NCBI GenBank assembly: GCA_963755755.1
Contig: CAVWLJ010000014.1
Coordinates: forward strand, 1-64,000
DNA: 64,000 nucleotides
From: DATKNA01 sp963755755
Lineage (GTDB): Bacteria > Actinomycetota > Actinomycetes > Actinomycetales > Kineosporiaceae
Direction: 5' to 3'
How positions within the stretch are numbered: the first letter of the stretch is position 1; each line of letters opens with the position of its first letter. Below are positions 28,873-38,295 of this stretch, one piece after another. Under the pieces are notes generated by a model. It worked only from the letters and a program-made list of their open reading frames with translations. It ran no database searches and was not told the DNA's origin. A program made the translations under genes and the position numbers.

Positions 28873-30264
28873 TCACTCCGCTCCGACGCACACGGCCGTG
28901 CTCCCCGGAGGGGGCGTCTGGGCGACCGAGCCGGTGGGGGTGGGCTGGGCGGGGATCGAGCTCGACGGCGACGGGCCGGCCGACGGGCTCGCCGAGGGAC
29001 CGGCGGTGGCACTCGTGCCGGGCGTCGGTGAGAGGGACGTCGTCGGCGTCCCGATGGTTCCGCAGGCGGCGTCGCGCAGGGCCGCGACCTTGGCCGTGGC
29101 CTGGGCGCTGCTGTCGACGACGATGCCCGCGCGGACCGAGTCACGGTCGGCCGGGGGCAACGCGGCGAGCAACACACCGGTGGTGTGGTCGAGGCTGGCG
29201 AGGTCGACCGGGCCGAGGTTCTGCGGCAGCCCCCGGAACACCGCCACCTGGTCGCCGTACGCCCCGACGAAGTACTGCTGGCGGACCCAGTGCCAGGCGG
29301 CGAACGCCCCGCCGGCGAGCACGAGCACGACCACCGCGACGCCGGCGAGCCGGACGATCCGGCGCCCGCGCGACCGCTGGGGCAGCGCGGCGGTGTCGTC
29401 GTCGCCTACCCCGTCGTCCTTCCCGAACGTCAGCGCCGCGGCCCGCTCGGCCGACGAGGTGCCCTCCTCCGGCGAGCGCCGCTGCGGCCCGACGGACGCC
29501 GCTCCGACCACGGACGGGGCGGCGTCCGCTCCGGCGGCCTCGTCGACCACGTCCGCCACGATGCACGTGACGTTGTCGGGCGCGCCGGCGCGCCGGGCCA
29601 GGGCGACGAGGCGCTCGCAGGTGACGCCGGGGGGTTCGCCGCTCGCGAGCGTCTCCTGGAGTGTCTCGAAGCTGACGACACCGGAGAGGCCGTCCGAGCA
29701 CAGCAGATAGCGGTCCCCGACGCGGCTCTCCCGCATCGAGAAGTCCGGCTCCGGTTCGTCGACGATGTCGCTGAGCACGCGCATGAGGACCGACCGCTGC
29801 GGGTGGTGCTCCGCCTCCTCGGGCGTGAGGCGGCCCTCGTCCACGAGCGTCTGGACGAAGGTGTGGTCCTTCGTGATCTGCGTGAGCGCGCCCTCCCGGA
29901 GCAGGTAGGCGCGGGAGTCGCCGATGTGCGCCAGGGCCAGCCGGTTGCCCGACCGCAGCAGCGCGGTCACCGTGGTGCCCATCCCGGCCAGCTGCGGCTC
30001 CTCCTCGACCCGGGCGAGGAGCTCGGCGTGGGCGGAGCGGACCGCGCGCTCGAGGTGGGCCAGGGCGTCGTCGGAGCCGTGCGACTCGCCGTCGAGGGGG
30101 GCGAGTTCGCCGATCGCCAGCGACGACGCGACGTCGCCGCCGGCGTGCCCGCCCATCCCGTCGGCGATGACCAGCAGGTGCGGCCCGGCGTACCCGGAGT
30201 CCTGGTTGGTCTGGCGAACGAGTCCGACGTCCGAGCGTGCCGCGTAGCGCAGGGCGATCGCCAC
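28873..30264 (-). CDS. pstP: PP2C-family Ser/Thr phosphatase PstP
   Basis: 463 residues. The PP2C domain (about 1-240) shows the metal-binding motifs SDVGLVRQTNQDSG, VIADGMGGHAGGD, GTTVTAL, HIGDSRAYLL, LLCSDGLSG and GAPDNVTCIV. A TM (LAGVAVVVLVLAGGAFAAW) and a short extracellular domain with a Ser/Pro tail follow. It reverses phosphorylation by PknA and PknB. The start GTG 30264 has GGAGGTAG upstream, in which TAG is the fhaB stop, so ribosomes can re-initiate. No frameshift. Confidence 0.96.
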   Translation of the reverse strand: MAIALRYAARSDVGLVRQTNQDSGYAGPHLLVIADGMGGHAGGDVASSLAIGELAPLDGESHGSDDALAHLERAVRSAHAELLARVEEEPQLAGMGTTVTALLRSGNRLALAHIGDSRAYLLREGALTQITKDHTFVQTLVDEGRLTPEEAEHHPQRSVLMRVLSDIVDEPEPDFSMRESRVGDRYLLCSDGLSGVVSFETLQETLASGEPPGVTCERLVALARRAGAPDNVTCIVADVVDEAAGADAAPSVVGAASVGPQRRSPEEGTSSAERAAALTFGKDDGVGDDDTAALPQRSRGRRIVRLAGVAVVVLVLAGGAFAAWHWVRQQYFVGAYGDQVAVFRGLPQNLGPVDLASLDHTTGVLLAALPPADRDSVRAGIVVDSSAQATAKVAALRDAACGTIGTPTTSLSPTPGTSATAGPSASPSAGPSPSSSIPAQPTPTGSVAQTPPPGSTAVCVGAE

Positions 30265-30267
30265 CCG

Positions 30268-30762
30268 CTACCTCCGAAGCTCGAGAACGGTGCGCCCGAC
30301 CCTGACCGGAACCCCGGCCTCGAGTCGGGTGGGCTGCGTGAGGCGGTTCGGACCGATGAAGGTCCCGTTCGTCGAGCCGAGGTCCTCGGCGAACCACTCG
30401 CCGTCCTGCGGGTAGATCCGGGCGTGCCGGGCCGAGGCGTAGTCGTCGTCGAGGACGAGCGTCGACTCCGGCGCGCGCCCGATGAGCACCGGGGCCTGAC
30501 CCAGGGAGAGGGTCGTCCCGCGGAGCGACCCCTCGGTGACCACGAGCGTCCGCAGCGAGGGCCGCGGCTCCGCCTGCCGCGACCGCCGGACGACGGGCGG
30601 AGCAGCTCCGGCCGCGGGCGCGCCGGACGCCGACCGCGGCGTCCGGCGCTCGATCCGGGTGCCGAACAGGTCCCGGCGCAGCACGCCGAGGATGGACAGC
30701 ACGAGGAGCCACAGCAGCGCCAGGAAGCCCAGGCGCAGGAGTGTGAGGGTGAGCTCGCTCAT
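30268..30762 (-). CDS. fhaB: FHA-domain protein FhaB (FipA-like)
   Basis: 164 residues: an N-terminal TM (LGFLALLWLLVLSILGVL), a basic linker, and a C-terminal FHA domain with LIGRAPESTLVLDDDYASAR, HARIYPQDGEW and DLGSTNGTFIG. The Thr-containing patch LRTLVVTEG before the FHA domain resembles the kinase-phosphorylated site of this family. FHA domains bind phosphothreonine; the mycobacterial homologue links FtsZ and FtsQ. It starts 10 bases after fhaA and its stop lies in the pstP ribosome-binding site. Confidence 0.95.
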   Translation of the reverse strand: MSELTLTLLRLGFLALLWLLVLSILGVLRRDLFGTRIERRTPRSASGAPAAGAAPPVVRRSRQAEPRPSLRTLVVTEGSLRGTTLSLGQAPVLIGRAPESTLVLDDDYASARHARIYPQDGEWFAEDLGSTNGTFIGPNRLTQPTRLEAGVPVRVGRTVLELRR

Positions 30763-30772
30763 TGCCCGGCGG

Positions 30773-31745
30773 TCACCGCTGCCCGAGCCGGAACGTGAGC
30801 CGGCTGCGGCCGACGGTGATGGTGCTGCCGTCGTGCAGGTCCGCGGTCGAGACGCGCTCGCCGTCGACGAACGTGCCGTTGGTGGAGCCGAGGTCGACGA
30901 CGCGGGCGCGCCCGTCGACGACGTGGATCTCCGCGTGCCGCCGGGAGACGCCGGCGTCGTCGAGCGGGACGTCGACGTCCGCCGACCGGCCCAGCACGGT
31001 GACCGCGCGGTTCAGCGGGATGGGGCGCCCGTCGAGCTCGAGCACCGGTGCCGGCGCCTGGTAGCCCTGGCCGTACCCCCCGTCGCCCCCGAAACGACCG
31101 CCGTAGGCGGGCGCGGGGTGACCCGCCGGTGCGGCGGCCGCCGGGTGGGCCGGCGGGTAGGCGGCCAGCGGGCGGATACGCCGCGGGCGGGAACGCAGGG
31201 GCGGCCGGCTGCGCCCACGGCTGCTCGTACTCCGGCTGCACATGCCCGGGCTGGTGGTCGGGCTGGTAGCCGGGCTGCGGGTACCCCGCGGGCGGCTGGC
31301 CCGGCGCGGCGCCGTACCCGGCCTGCGGGCGGTGCGCCTGACCCGCGTCCGGGGCGGCGGCGGCGTGGTCACCGTCCCGGAAGGTCCGGCTGCGCACCCG
31401 GAACACGCCGGTGTCGAGGTCCTCGGCCCGCTCGAAGGACACCCGGACGGGGCCGACGAAGGCGTAGCGCTGCTGCAGCGCGTGGTCGTTGAGGACGGTG
31501 CCGAGCTCGTCGCCGAGCGCGTCCTCCCACTGGGCCAGCCGGCGGTGGTCCGCGGGACCGAGCTCGATGACGTACTGGTTCGGCGCGATGGTCCGGTTGC
31601 GGCCCACGACGGAGGCGTTGTCGTCCGCCTCGCGCTTGAGCGCGCTGGCGAGCTCGACCGGCTGCACCTCGCTGCGGAAGGCGCGCGCGAAGACACCGTT
31701 CACGGCGCGCTCGATGCCCTTCTCGAAGCGGTCCAGGACTCCCAC
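30773..31745 (-). CDS. fhaA: FHA-domain protein FhaA (DUF3662 plus FHA), frameshifted in linker
   Basis: The N-terminal DUF3662 domain begins MGVLDRFEKGIERAVNGVFA at ATG 31745 and contains VGRNRTIAPNQYVIELGP. A Pro/Gly/Tyr/Gln-rich linker follows, then a C-terminal FHA domain with RAVTVLGRSADVDVPLDDAG, VSRRHAEIHVV and DLGSTNGTFVDGE. One extra C near 31165, inside the repetitive linker, shifts the frame; after correction the protein is about 323 residues. In mycobacteria FhaA binds phosphorylated MviN/MurJ pseudokinase and PknB. It heads the operon fhaA-fhaB-pstP-rodA-pbpA-pknA-pknB. Confidence 0.92.
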
Positions 31746-31887
31746 GCCGTCCCTCCCTCCTGTGCTCGCCCGTGCCGGCCGGTCCGCCCGCGTCCTGCTC
31801 GGACGCAGGCACGCCGGAAGCCAGCCTAACGGCGGGGAAGGAGCTCGGCTGCACCGCGCGCCCCGTGCTAACCTCTACCGGCTGCTC

Positions 31888-31971
31888 GCGCGAGTGGCGG
31901 AATAGGCAGACGCGCACGGTTCAGGTCCGTGTGCCCGAAAGGGCGTGGGGGTTCAACTCCCCCCTCGCGCA
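31888..31971 (+). tRNA. tRNA-Leu(CAG)
   Basis: The acceptor stem GCGCGAG (31888-31894) pairs with CTCGCGC (31964-31970), discriminator A at 31971, CCA not encoded. The anticodon stem CACGG/CCGTG encloses TTCAGGT, giving anticodon CAG at 31922-31924 for CUG codons. The long variable arm gcccgaaagggc is diagnostic of Leu. The T arm is GGGGG-TTCAACT-CCCCC. A leucine tRNA next to fhaA is the usual arrangement in actinobacteria. Confidence 0.97.
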
Positions 31972-31983
31972 CGCACGCATCGT

Positions 31984-32021
31984 CGGCCCCCTCCTGATCG
32001 GGAGGGGGCCGAGGTCTTTTT
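31984..32021 (+). terminator. Rho-independent terminator after tRNA-Leu
   Basis: An 11-bp perfect stem, cggccccctcc at 31984-31994 and its complement at 32001-32011, with loop tgatcg, followed by aggtcttttt. The T-run makes it a canonical intrinsic terminator for the tRNA transcript, 12 bases past the tRNA. Confidence 0.93.
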
Positions 32022-32115
32022 GCCGCCCATGTCCGGCGTTGCGCCACCGTCTGCGCGCGGGCCTGATGCACGCTGGGTGAGAGGGTCGACAGCGCTGCGA
32101 GGAGGTCGAGTCGCG

Positions 32116-32373
32116 ATGGGTACGGTCCGCTGCACGTACTGCGGGCGGCGAGGCGGGGCGTTGCTCGAGGCCGACGTGCGGGGCGTCCGCTACGACTACT
32201 GCGACGCCGCCTGCGCCACGGCCCACCGCATGGCTGTGGAGCTCCTGGCCGTGTTCTGCCCCGAGTGCGACGAGGACGCCGCCGGTGACACGGGGTTCTG
32301 CGCCGAGCACCTCGTGCCCGTCCACCTCGAGATCGCCGCCCGTCGCCCCGCCACCTGGCGCCGGGCGGGCTGA
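32116..32373 (+). CDS. Small Cys-rich putative zinc-binding protein
   Basis: 85 residues, MGTVRCTYCGRRGGALLEAD at the start. The N-terminal CTYC and later DYCDAAC form one likely zinc knuckle; FCPECDED and FCAEH may form a second. This looks like a small zinc-ribbon or FCS/MYM-like finger protein. GAGGAGG lies about ten bases before ATG 32116; an in-frame ATG at 31945 would start inside the tRNA and is rejected. It is convergent with the maltokinase-like gene (10 bases apart). Function unknown. Confidence 0.7.
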   Translation: MGTVRCTYCGRRGGALLEADVRGVRYDYCDAACATAHRMAVELLAVFCPECDEDAAGDTGFCAEHLVPVHLEIAARRPATWRRAG

Positions 32374-32383
32374 GCCGCTCCCC

Positions 32384-33683
32384 TCAGTGGCTGCCCGCCG
32401 GTTCCGGCCGGGCGGTGTGTGCCAGCTCGGCCGCCTCGAAGGCGGCGAGCAGGCGCTCGTCGAGCAGCTCGGGCCGGTCCTCCGCGGCCAGGGTCGCGCG
32501 ATAGGCGTGCAGCACCTGCTCCCGGGCCTGCTGGTACCAGGCCCACGGTGCCTCGGCCGGCATCTCCGGACGCCGGGCGGCCTCCTGCGCCACCCGGACC
32601 AGGCCGGCCAGCAGCCGGGCGACGTCCACCGCGGCGGGTCGCAGCGTCGTCGCGCCGGTGAGATGCGGCTCGGCCGGTGCGGCGTCGAACCCGACGACGC
32701 AGAGGCCGCGCGTCCACCGCAGCACCCGGCCCACGTGCAGATCCCCGTGCACCCGCTGCACCAGCACCTGGGCGCGGCCGGCCGCGACGTCGTCCACGAG
32801 ACCGTCGAGGGCGTCGAGTGCCTCGACCCCGGCCGGCTCGCCACCGGTCTCCAGCACCGCGCGCACCCGGCGCTGCCAGTCCCGCACGTCCGCGGCCTCC
32901 GCCAGGGCCGTCGGAGCGCCGTCCACCGCCGACGGGGCCGCGAGCGCGAGGTGCAGCTTGGCCACCAGGCGCCCGAGCCGGGCGGGCAGTTCCACCGGGG
33001 AGAGGTCGATGCCGGCTGACGGCGTCCCGGCCGGCACCGGGGTGGTGGCCAGACCGGCGACGACGTCCACGAGGTCACCGCACCAGCCCCACCCGTCGCG
33101 CGAGCGCGGCAGGTACTTGGTCGCCGTCGCCACCGGCACCTCGTGCCCCTCCGGGCGTGCGCCAGAGCAGCAGGCCGTAGAGCTCCGGGACGCCGATGAA
33201 CTCGTGCTCCGCGAGATGCTGCAGGGTGAGCGCTCCCGGGTGGGGGGCGTCGACGGTGCGCCGCATCCACGCGACGACCACGCGCTCGCCGACGACGACG
33301 TTGGAGTGGGTCCGGCCGTCGCCGGGGTCGGGGTTCATGGCCCGCTCGCCGGTGGCTTCGGGCGGGGTCGCGAGCCGGACGACGCGGAAGCCGGGCACCT
33401 CGGGCAGGTCGTCGTAGCGGAGCAGGTCGACGAAGGCCTGAGCGGCCCCGTCACCCTCCTCGGCCTCGCGCCATTCCTCGGCCGCGACGCTTCCGCCGGC
33501 GCTGCGTTCGGGGGTGCAGGACCACCCCGCGCCGTCGGACTGCACCGAGACGGCCGTCTCGAGGCTCAGCCGGTACCGGTGCACGACAACGGGTCTGTCG
33601 TCGTCAGCCGTCGCCTCGCCGGGTGTCCCGTCGTCAGGCTGCGCCGGGCCCTGCCACGAAGGCAGGACGGTGCGATCGTCCAT
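32384..33683 (-). CDS. Maltokinase-like (Mak-type) kinase-fold protein, frameshifted
   Basis: Start ATG 33683 (MDDRTVLPSWQGPAQ). The N-terminal cap domain (VVHRYRLSLETAVSV; PEVPGFRVVRLA) and the C-terminal aminoglycoside-phosphotransferase fold match maltokinase/trehalose-synthase-associated kinases. The Brenner motif VHGDLHVGRVLRW is present. The metal-binding motif, normally DFEGEP in maltokinases, reads GFDAAPAEP, so the usual Asp is Gly and an Asp lies two residues later. One extra G near 33160 splits the two halves (LLLWRTPGG / HEVPVATATKYL). Corrected length is about 433 residues. Maltokinase makes maltose-1-phosphate for glucan synthesis; activity here is uncertain. Confidence 0.7.
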
Positions 33684-33775
33684 CCAGGCCGCCCTCCCGT
33701 CGACGGAACGGTACCTCGTCGGGCTGTGTCCACGTGACCACTGCGAGCGACGGGATGTCGCGTCGCGGGCATCTG

Positions 33776-35180
33776 TCACGGTTCGGCCAGCGTGTCGAGG
33801 GCGGCGACGACTTCGTCGGCGCGGGTCGCCGGATTGACGAAGGCGAGGCGGAGCACCCACTCACCCTGCCAGCGGGTGGGCACGCAGAGGAAGTCACCGG
33901 CGAGGGCGTGCTTCTTCGACCAGGTCGTGTAGTCCTCCGGGCCCCAGCCCACGCGCTCGAACAGCAGCACGGAGAGTTCCGGCGGAACGACGAGCTTCAG
34001 GTAGGGCCGTGCCCGGACCGCGTCCGCGACCGTCCGCGCCGTGTGCAGGCTGCGTTCGACGGCCTCGCGGTAGCGGTCGGTGCCGTGCACGGCGAGGCTG
34101 AACCACAGCGGGAGCCCGCGGGGGCGGCGGGTGAGGTGGACGGCGAGGTCGGAGGGGTTCCACTCCCGCCGGTCGACCTGGTCGAGGTAGCTCGCCTGCT
34201 GGCTGTGCGCGGCTCGGCCGAGCTCGGGACGCCGGTAGAGCAGGGCGCACGAGTCGTACGGCGCGAACAGCCACTTGTGCGGGTCGACGATGAAGGAGTC
34301 GGCCCGCTCGATCCCGTCGAACAGGCGGCGCGTCAGCGGCGAGATCAGCGCCGCGCCGCCGTAGGCGCCGTCGACGTGCAGCCACACGCCGGCCCGCTCG
34401 CACACGTCCGCGACGCCGACGAGGTCGTCGACGATGCCGGCGTTGGTCGTCCCCGCGGACGCGACGACGGCGAAGACCCGCTCGCCGGCCGCCTCCAGCA
34501 AGCGGTCCAGGGCCGCTCCGGTGAGGCGCCCCCGCTCGTCGCCGGGCACGGTGACGACGTCGACGTCCAGCACCATCGCGGCCGACCGGATGGACGAGTG
34601 CGCCTCGGAGGTGCAGACGAGGCGCCCAGCCGTCGCCGGGCCGGGCGGGCAGCCCGCGGGCCCGCCGGCGCTGCGCGGCGGTGTGCCGTGCCGCGGCCAG
34701 CGCCGAGAGGTTGCCCGTCGTCCCGCCGCTGACGAAGGTGCCGCCGGCGGTGGCGGGCCATCCGAGCAGCCCGGCGAGCCAGGCGAGCACCTGGTTCTCC
34801 GCGTGGATCGCCCCCGCGCCCGTCTCCCAGTGGCCCCCGAAGATGTTGGCGACGCTGGTGGCGAGATCGAAGGCGATGGCCGCCCGGGTCGGTGCGGACG
34901 GGATGTAGGCGAGATTGAGCGGGTCCTCCTGCGCCCGGGTCGCGGGCACGAGGACGCTGTCGAAGATCTCCAGGGCGCGGCGGGAACCGATGCCCTCGGG
35001 GGTGACGGTCGGACCGGTCTCGGCCGCGAGCGAGGCGGCCGGCCGCGCGGTCGTCGTCGGGTCGGTGCCGCGCGCCACGTGGCCGCCGACCCAGTCGAGC
35101 ACGGCGTCCACCGCCGGCGACTCGTCCCCCCAGACGGACTCGCCCGGGGTGGGGCGGGGCCGGTTGTGGTCGGGGGTCAT
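33776..35180 (-). CDS. PLP-dependent group II decarboxylase, paralogue 1, frameshifted
   Basis: Aromatic-L-amino-acid/glutamate decarboxylase family, about 468 residues after correction. ATG 35180 begins MTPDHNRPRPTPGES. Motifs: AGAIHAENQVLAWLAGLLG, TFVSGGTTGNLSAL, CTSEAHSSIRSAA, ASAGTTNAGIVDDL, LHVDGAYGGAAL and the PLP-binding Lys in SFIVDPHKWLFAPYDSCALL. One extra G near 34630 (TGGGCGCC) splits the sequence before CTSEAH. It would remove the carboxylate from an amino acid to give an amine; the substrate is not predictable. A relative lies at 58607-59984 with long shared blocks (LTRR-RGLPLWFSLAVHGT). Confidence 0.85.
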
Positions 35181-35290
35181 GCGGGGATCGTCCGCACCGC
35201 GGGGCCGGGGCGCAAGTCCCGCCGGGCGCCGATCATGTGAGGGATCACCCGCACCCGCGGGCCGGTGCCTCACGTTCTGGCGGACGGCGG

Positions 35291-36055
35291 TCACGCGGCG
35301 GCGGGCACCGGAAGGACGACGCTCTCCCCGGAGGCGACCCGGGTGCGGCCGCCGGCGCCGAGCAGCCACGCCGACTGCCGCCCCAGCACCTGCCACGCGT
35401 TGCCCGGGCCGCCGGGCTCGGCCTGCCACCCGTCGAGGCCGCCGACGAGCGCGGTCTCCTCGTCGATGCCCACCAGGAGGGCCGAGGCCTCGCCGCGGCC
35501 GACCCCGCGCAGCGCGACGTCCGGCAGCCGCGCGCCGAACCGGTCGAAGTGCGGCACGACCCGCACCACGGGCACCAGGCCCAGCCCCGGCGACGCCCGC
35601 CAGGGGCGGCGGAAGCCGGGGAACCCGGCGGAGAGCGCCATCGCGCCGGCGGAGCACCCGGCCAGGGCCGCTCCGGTCCGCCAGGCGCGTTCGATCGCCT
35701 GCCAGACGGCACTGCCCCGCAACGTCTCGGTGAGGTAGCGGGGGTTGCCGCCGGACAGGTAGACGAGCCCGGCCCCCTCGACGAGGTCGGCGTTGGCGGG
35801 GTCGTCGGCGTCGTCGCGGTCGGCGACCGGCACGGCGACCTGCTCGACACCGAGCCGGCGGGCGGCGTCCGCGCCGAGTGCGTGCCAGCGCGCCAGGGAC
35901 GCCGGTCCCTCGGGGGCGGCAGCGGTGGCCAGCTGGACGTACCGGGGCGGGCGACCGGTGATCAGGGCGCGCTCGAGGAACTCCAGCACCGGCAGGTACT
36001 CCCCGGAACCGACCAGGGCGATCGGGCCGGGACCCGCCGTGCTGCTCTGCGTCAC
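35291..36055 (-). CDS. Peptidase S51 (cyanophycinase/peptidase E) family protein
   Basis: 254 residues with IALVGSGEYLPVLEFLERAL at the N-terminus, LVYLSGGNPRYLTETLRG, the Ser nucleophile elbow in LAGCSAGAMALS, and VVPHFDRFG. This is the class I glutamine-amidotransferase-like fold with Ser, as in dipeptidase E and cyanophycinase. The GTG start at 36055 overlaps the stop of the Tiki-like gene (GTGA). Probably hydrolyses an aspartyl or related peptide bond; no cyanophycin synthetase is visible here. Confidence 0.82.
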   Translation of the reverse strand: MTQSSTAGPGPIALVGSGEYLPVLEFLERALITGRPPRYVQLATAAAPEGPASLARWHALGADAARRLGVEQVAVPVADRDDADDPANADLVEGAGLVYLSGGNPRYLTETLRGSAVWQAIERAWRTGAALAGCSAGAMALSAGFPGFRRPWRASPGLGLVPVVRVVPHFDRFGARLPDVALRGVGRGEASALLVGIDEETALVGGLDGWQAEPGGPGNAWQVLGRQSAWLLGAGGRTRVASGESVVLPVPAAA

Positions 36056-36804
36056 GGGTCGATCCTCACACTCGGCTCGAACGCCCGCTGCGGGACCACC
36101 GCCTCGGTCGCCCGCGGCAGTTCGAGCTCGAGGTGGCCCGGACGGGCCCGGAGCCGCACCTGGCCCGGGGCGTTCCGCGACCTGCGGTCGAACGTCCGGG
36201 GCTCGCCGTTGTAGAACGCCCCGGCGCCGTAGCCGATCCGGACCTCGGCCACGCCGGGGCGCTGCCGGGCCACGTGCAGGCCCATGGGTACGCCCGGCGG
36301 GACCGGCTGGGTGCGGGTATGGAGGTTGCCGGCGGTCACCAGGCAGGGGCGCCCTTCGGGCAGTGCGGCCAGGAGACGCTCCGCCATCGCGGCGTCGCGC
36401 TGCGACCAGCTCCAGCCCATCTGCGTATCGCCGTCGAACAGCACGACCTGCGGCTGGACGGCGCGCAGGACGGCGATGTGCCCGGCGGTCACCCGGCCGT
36501 CGCCGAACCAGAGGAACGGGTGCTCCGGCAGCGGTCGCCCGGTGAGCGCAGCGTCGACGACAGCCGCGAGCTCTTGATGCCACTCCAGGGCGATCGTGCC
36601 TATCCCGAACGTCTCGAGCAGCGCCCGCATGAGCTGTGGGTTCTCGGCGACCCCGTGGACCTCGCCGAGCAGCAGCAGGCCGCTCTGGTCGAGCGAGCGC
36701 CGAGCGGCTGCCGACGCCTCCGGCTCGATCTCGACGTCGAGCGCGGAGGCTTCGGCGTCCCGGACGGCCTGCTCGAACGCCTCGAGGGTCGCGACCGCGG
36801 GCAC
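36052..36804 (-). CDS. Tiki/ChaN-superfamily-like protein
   Basis: 250 residues, soluble. LLLLGEVHGVAENPQLMRAL near residue 40 and LVTAGNLHTRTQP near 150 give the paired Glu/His sites seen in the ChaN/TraB/Tiki and erythromycin-esterase-like superfamily, where they bind metal or haem; IALEWHQEL sits between. No signal peptide or lipobox, unlike classic ChaN. It lies 26 bases after tmsB and overlaps the S51 peptidase start, so it is part of the same operon. Function is not established. Confidence 0.6.
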   Translation of the reverse strand: MPAVATLEAFEQAVRDAEASALDVEIEPEASAAARRSLDQSGLLLLGEVHGVAENPQLMRALLETFGIGTIALEWHQELAAVVDAALTGRPLPEHPFLWFGDGRVTAGHIAVLRAVQPQVVLFDGDTQMGWSWSQRDAAMAERLLAALPEGRPCLVTAGNLHTRTQPVPPGVPMGLHVARQRPGVAEVRIGYGAGAFYNGEPRTFDRRSRNAPGQVRLRARPGHLELELPRATEAVVPQRAFEPSVRIDP

Positions 36805-36830
36805 GGGATCAGCTCAGCGCACGCGCCCGG

Positions 36831-38156
36831 TCAGACCGAGCCCCAGTCCGGGCGCAGCGGGAAGTCGGCCGCGCCGTCCGCGTGCAGCTTCACGGCCAGC
36901 ACCTGGTGGAGCTGGATCTGGTTGCGCTGGAAGCCGAGCCGGGAACCGGCGAGGTAGAGACCCCAGACCTTGGCGGTGGCCTCGCCGACCTCCGCGACCG
37001 CCTCGTCCCAGTGCTGCACCAGGTTGGCGCACCAAGCGGCGCAGGTGCGCGCGTAGTGCTCGCGCAGGTTCTCCTCGTGCCGGACCTCGAAGCCACCGAC
37101 GTCCTGGATCGCGCTGATGATCTTTCCGGACCCGGTCAGCTCGCCGTCGGGGAAGACGTAGCGGTCGATGAAGCCGTTCTTCACCCGGCCGGCGCTGCGG
37201 TTCTCGGGGCGGGTGATGCAGTGGTTGAGGAGACGGCCGCCGGCGCGCAGCCGGTCACGCAGGAAGCGGAAGTAGGCGGGGTAGTTGGCGACCCCGATGT
37301 GCTCGGTGAGGCCGATGGAGCTCACGGCGTCGAAGCCGCGCTCGACCACGTCCCGGTAGTCGGCGTGCCGGACCTCCGCGAGGTCGTCCAGGCCCTCCCG
37401 CTTGATCGCCTCCTGCGCCCACGTGGCCTGCTCCTTGGAGAGCGTGACGCCGAGCGCCTTGACGCCCTGCCGGGCGGCGTGCCGCACCATGCCGCCCCAG
37501 CCGCACCCGACGTCGAGCAGTCGCTGCCCGGGCTGCAGCCCGAGCTTGCGGAAGACGAGGTCGTACTTGTACGTCTGCGCCTCGTCGAGCGTGCTCGTCT
37601 CGGTCGGGTAGCAGGCGCAGGTGTACGTCATGGTGGGCCCGAGCAGGTACTCGTAGAACGTGTTCGAGACGTCGTAGTGGTGGTGGATCGCCTCGGCGTC
37701 CCGCCGCTTGGAGTGGCGCAGCCCCTCCAGGGCGCGACGCCAGTCCGGCAGCGCCTCCTGCGGGGGCGGCGGGGGCGGCACGAGGTTGGGCAGGCCGATC
37801 GCACGCGCCAGGCGGGCGACCGTGCGGGGTTCGGGGAGCCGCCACGGGATCCCGTCGCCGACGAGCTCGAGGAAGGGGTAGGGGTCGCCGGGGTGCACCC
37901 CGGTGACCTCGAGGTCGCCGCTCACATAGGCGCGGGCCAGGCCGAGCGAACCGGGCGCGGTGATGACGTAGGCGGCTCCGCGCGCGCTGCGCAGGTGCAG
38001 GCCTATCGGGGCATCGGCGGGCCCGGTGGCACTGCCGTCGTAGGCGGTGAACCGGATCGGTAAGGGCCCTGGGACGAGGGCGTCCACGACGTCGGCGAGA
38101 CGTAGCTGTGTTGTCTCACCGGAGCTCGTCCGTAGGGGGCTGAACGACGTCGCCAT
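36831..38156 (-). CDS. tmsB: Cyclopropane-fatty-acyl-phospholipid synthase-family methyltransferase, TmsB/BfaB-like
   Basis: 441 residues with the SAM motif LLDVGCGWGGMVRHAARQG, HHHYDVSNTFYEYLLG, GLTEHIGVANY, FIDRYVFPDGEL and the C-terminal FQRNQIQLHQVLAVK, all typical of the CFA synthase family. It methylates the double bond of membrane-lipid oleoyl chains. Because it is paired with an FAD oxidoreductase (38296-39774) it fits TmsB/BfaB, which adds a 10-methylene group that TmsA then reduces to 10-methylstearate (tuberculostearate). ATG 38156 has GGAGGT eight bases upstream. The specific assignment rests on gene pairing. Confidence 0.85.
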   Translation of the reverse strand: MATSFSPLRTSSGETTQLRLADVVDALVPGPLPIRFTAYDGSATGPADAPIGLHLRSARGAAYVITAPGSLGLARAYVSGDLEVTGVHPGDPYPFLELVGDGIPWRLPEPRTVARLARAIGLPNLVPPPPPPQEALPDWRRALEGLRHSKRRDAEAIHHHYDVSNTFYEYLLGPTMTYTCACYPTETSTLDEAQTYKYDLVFRKLGLQPGQRLLDVGCGWGGMVRHAARQGVKALGVTLSKEQATWAQEAIKREGLDDLAEVRHADYRDVVERGFDAVSSIGLTEHIGVANYPAYFRFLRDRLRAGGRLLNHCITRPENRSAGRVKNGFIDRYVFPDGELTGSGKIISAIQDVGGFEVRHEENLREHYARTCAAWCANLVQHWDEAVAEVGEATAKVWGLYLAGSRLGFQRNQIQLHQVLAVKLHADGAADFPLRPDWGSV

Positions 38157-38295
38157 GCGTGACCACCTCCAGCTGGTCCGCCCCCGAACCCTCACTCCCC
38201 GTCGAGTAGGACCCTGCCTGGGCGGTTCGGCAGGGACCGGCGGTCACCTTACGCTCGGGAAGTGATCTCGACGAATAGGGATGACGTGTCGCTGC

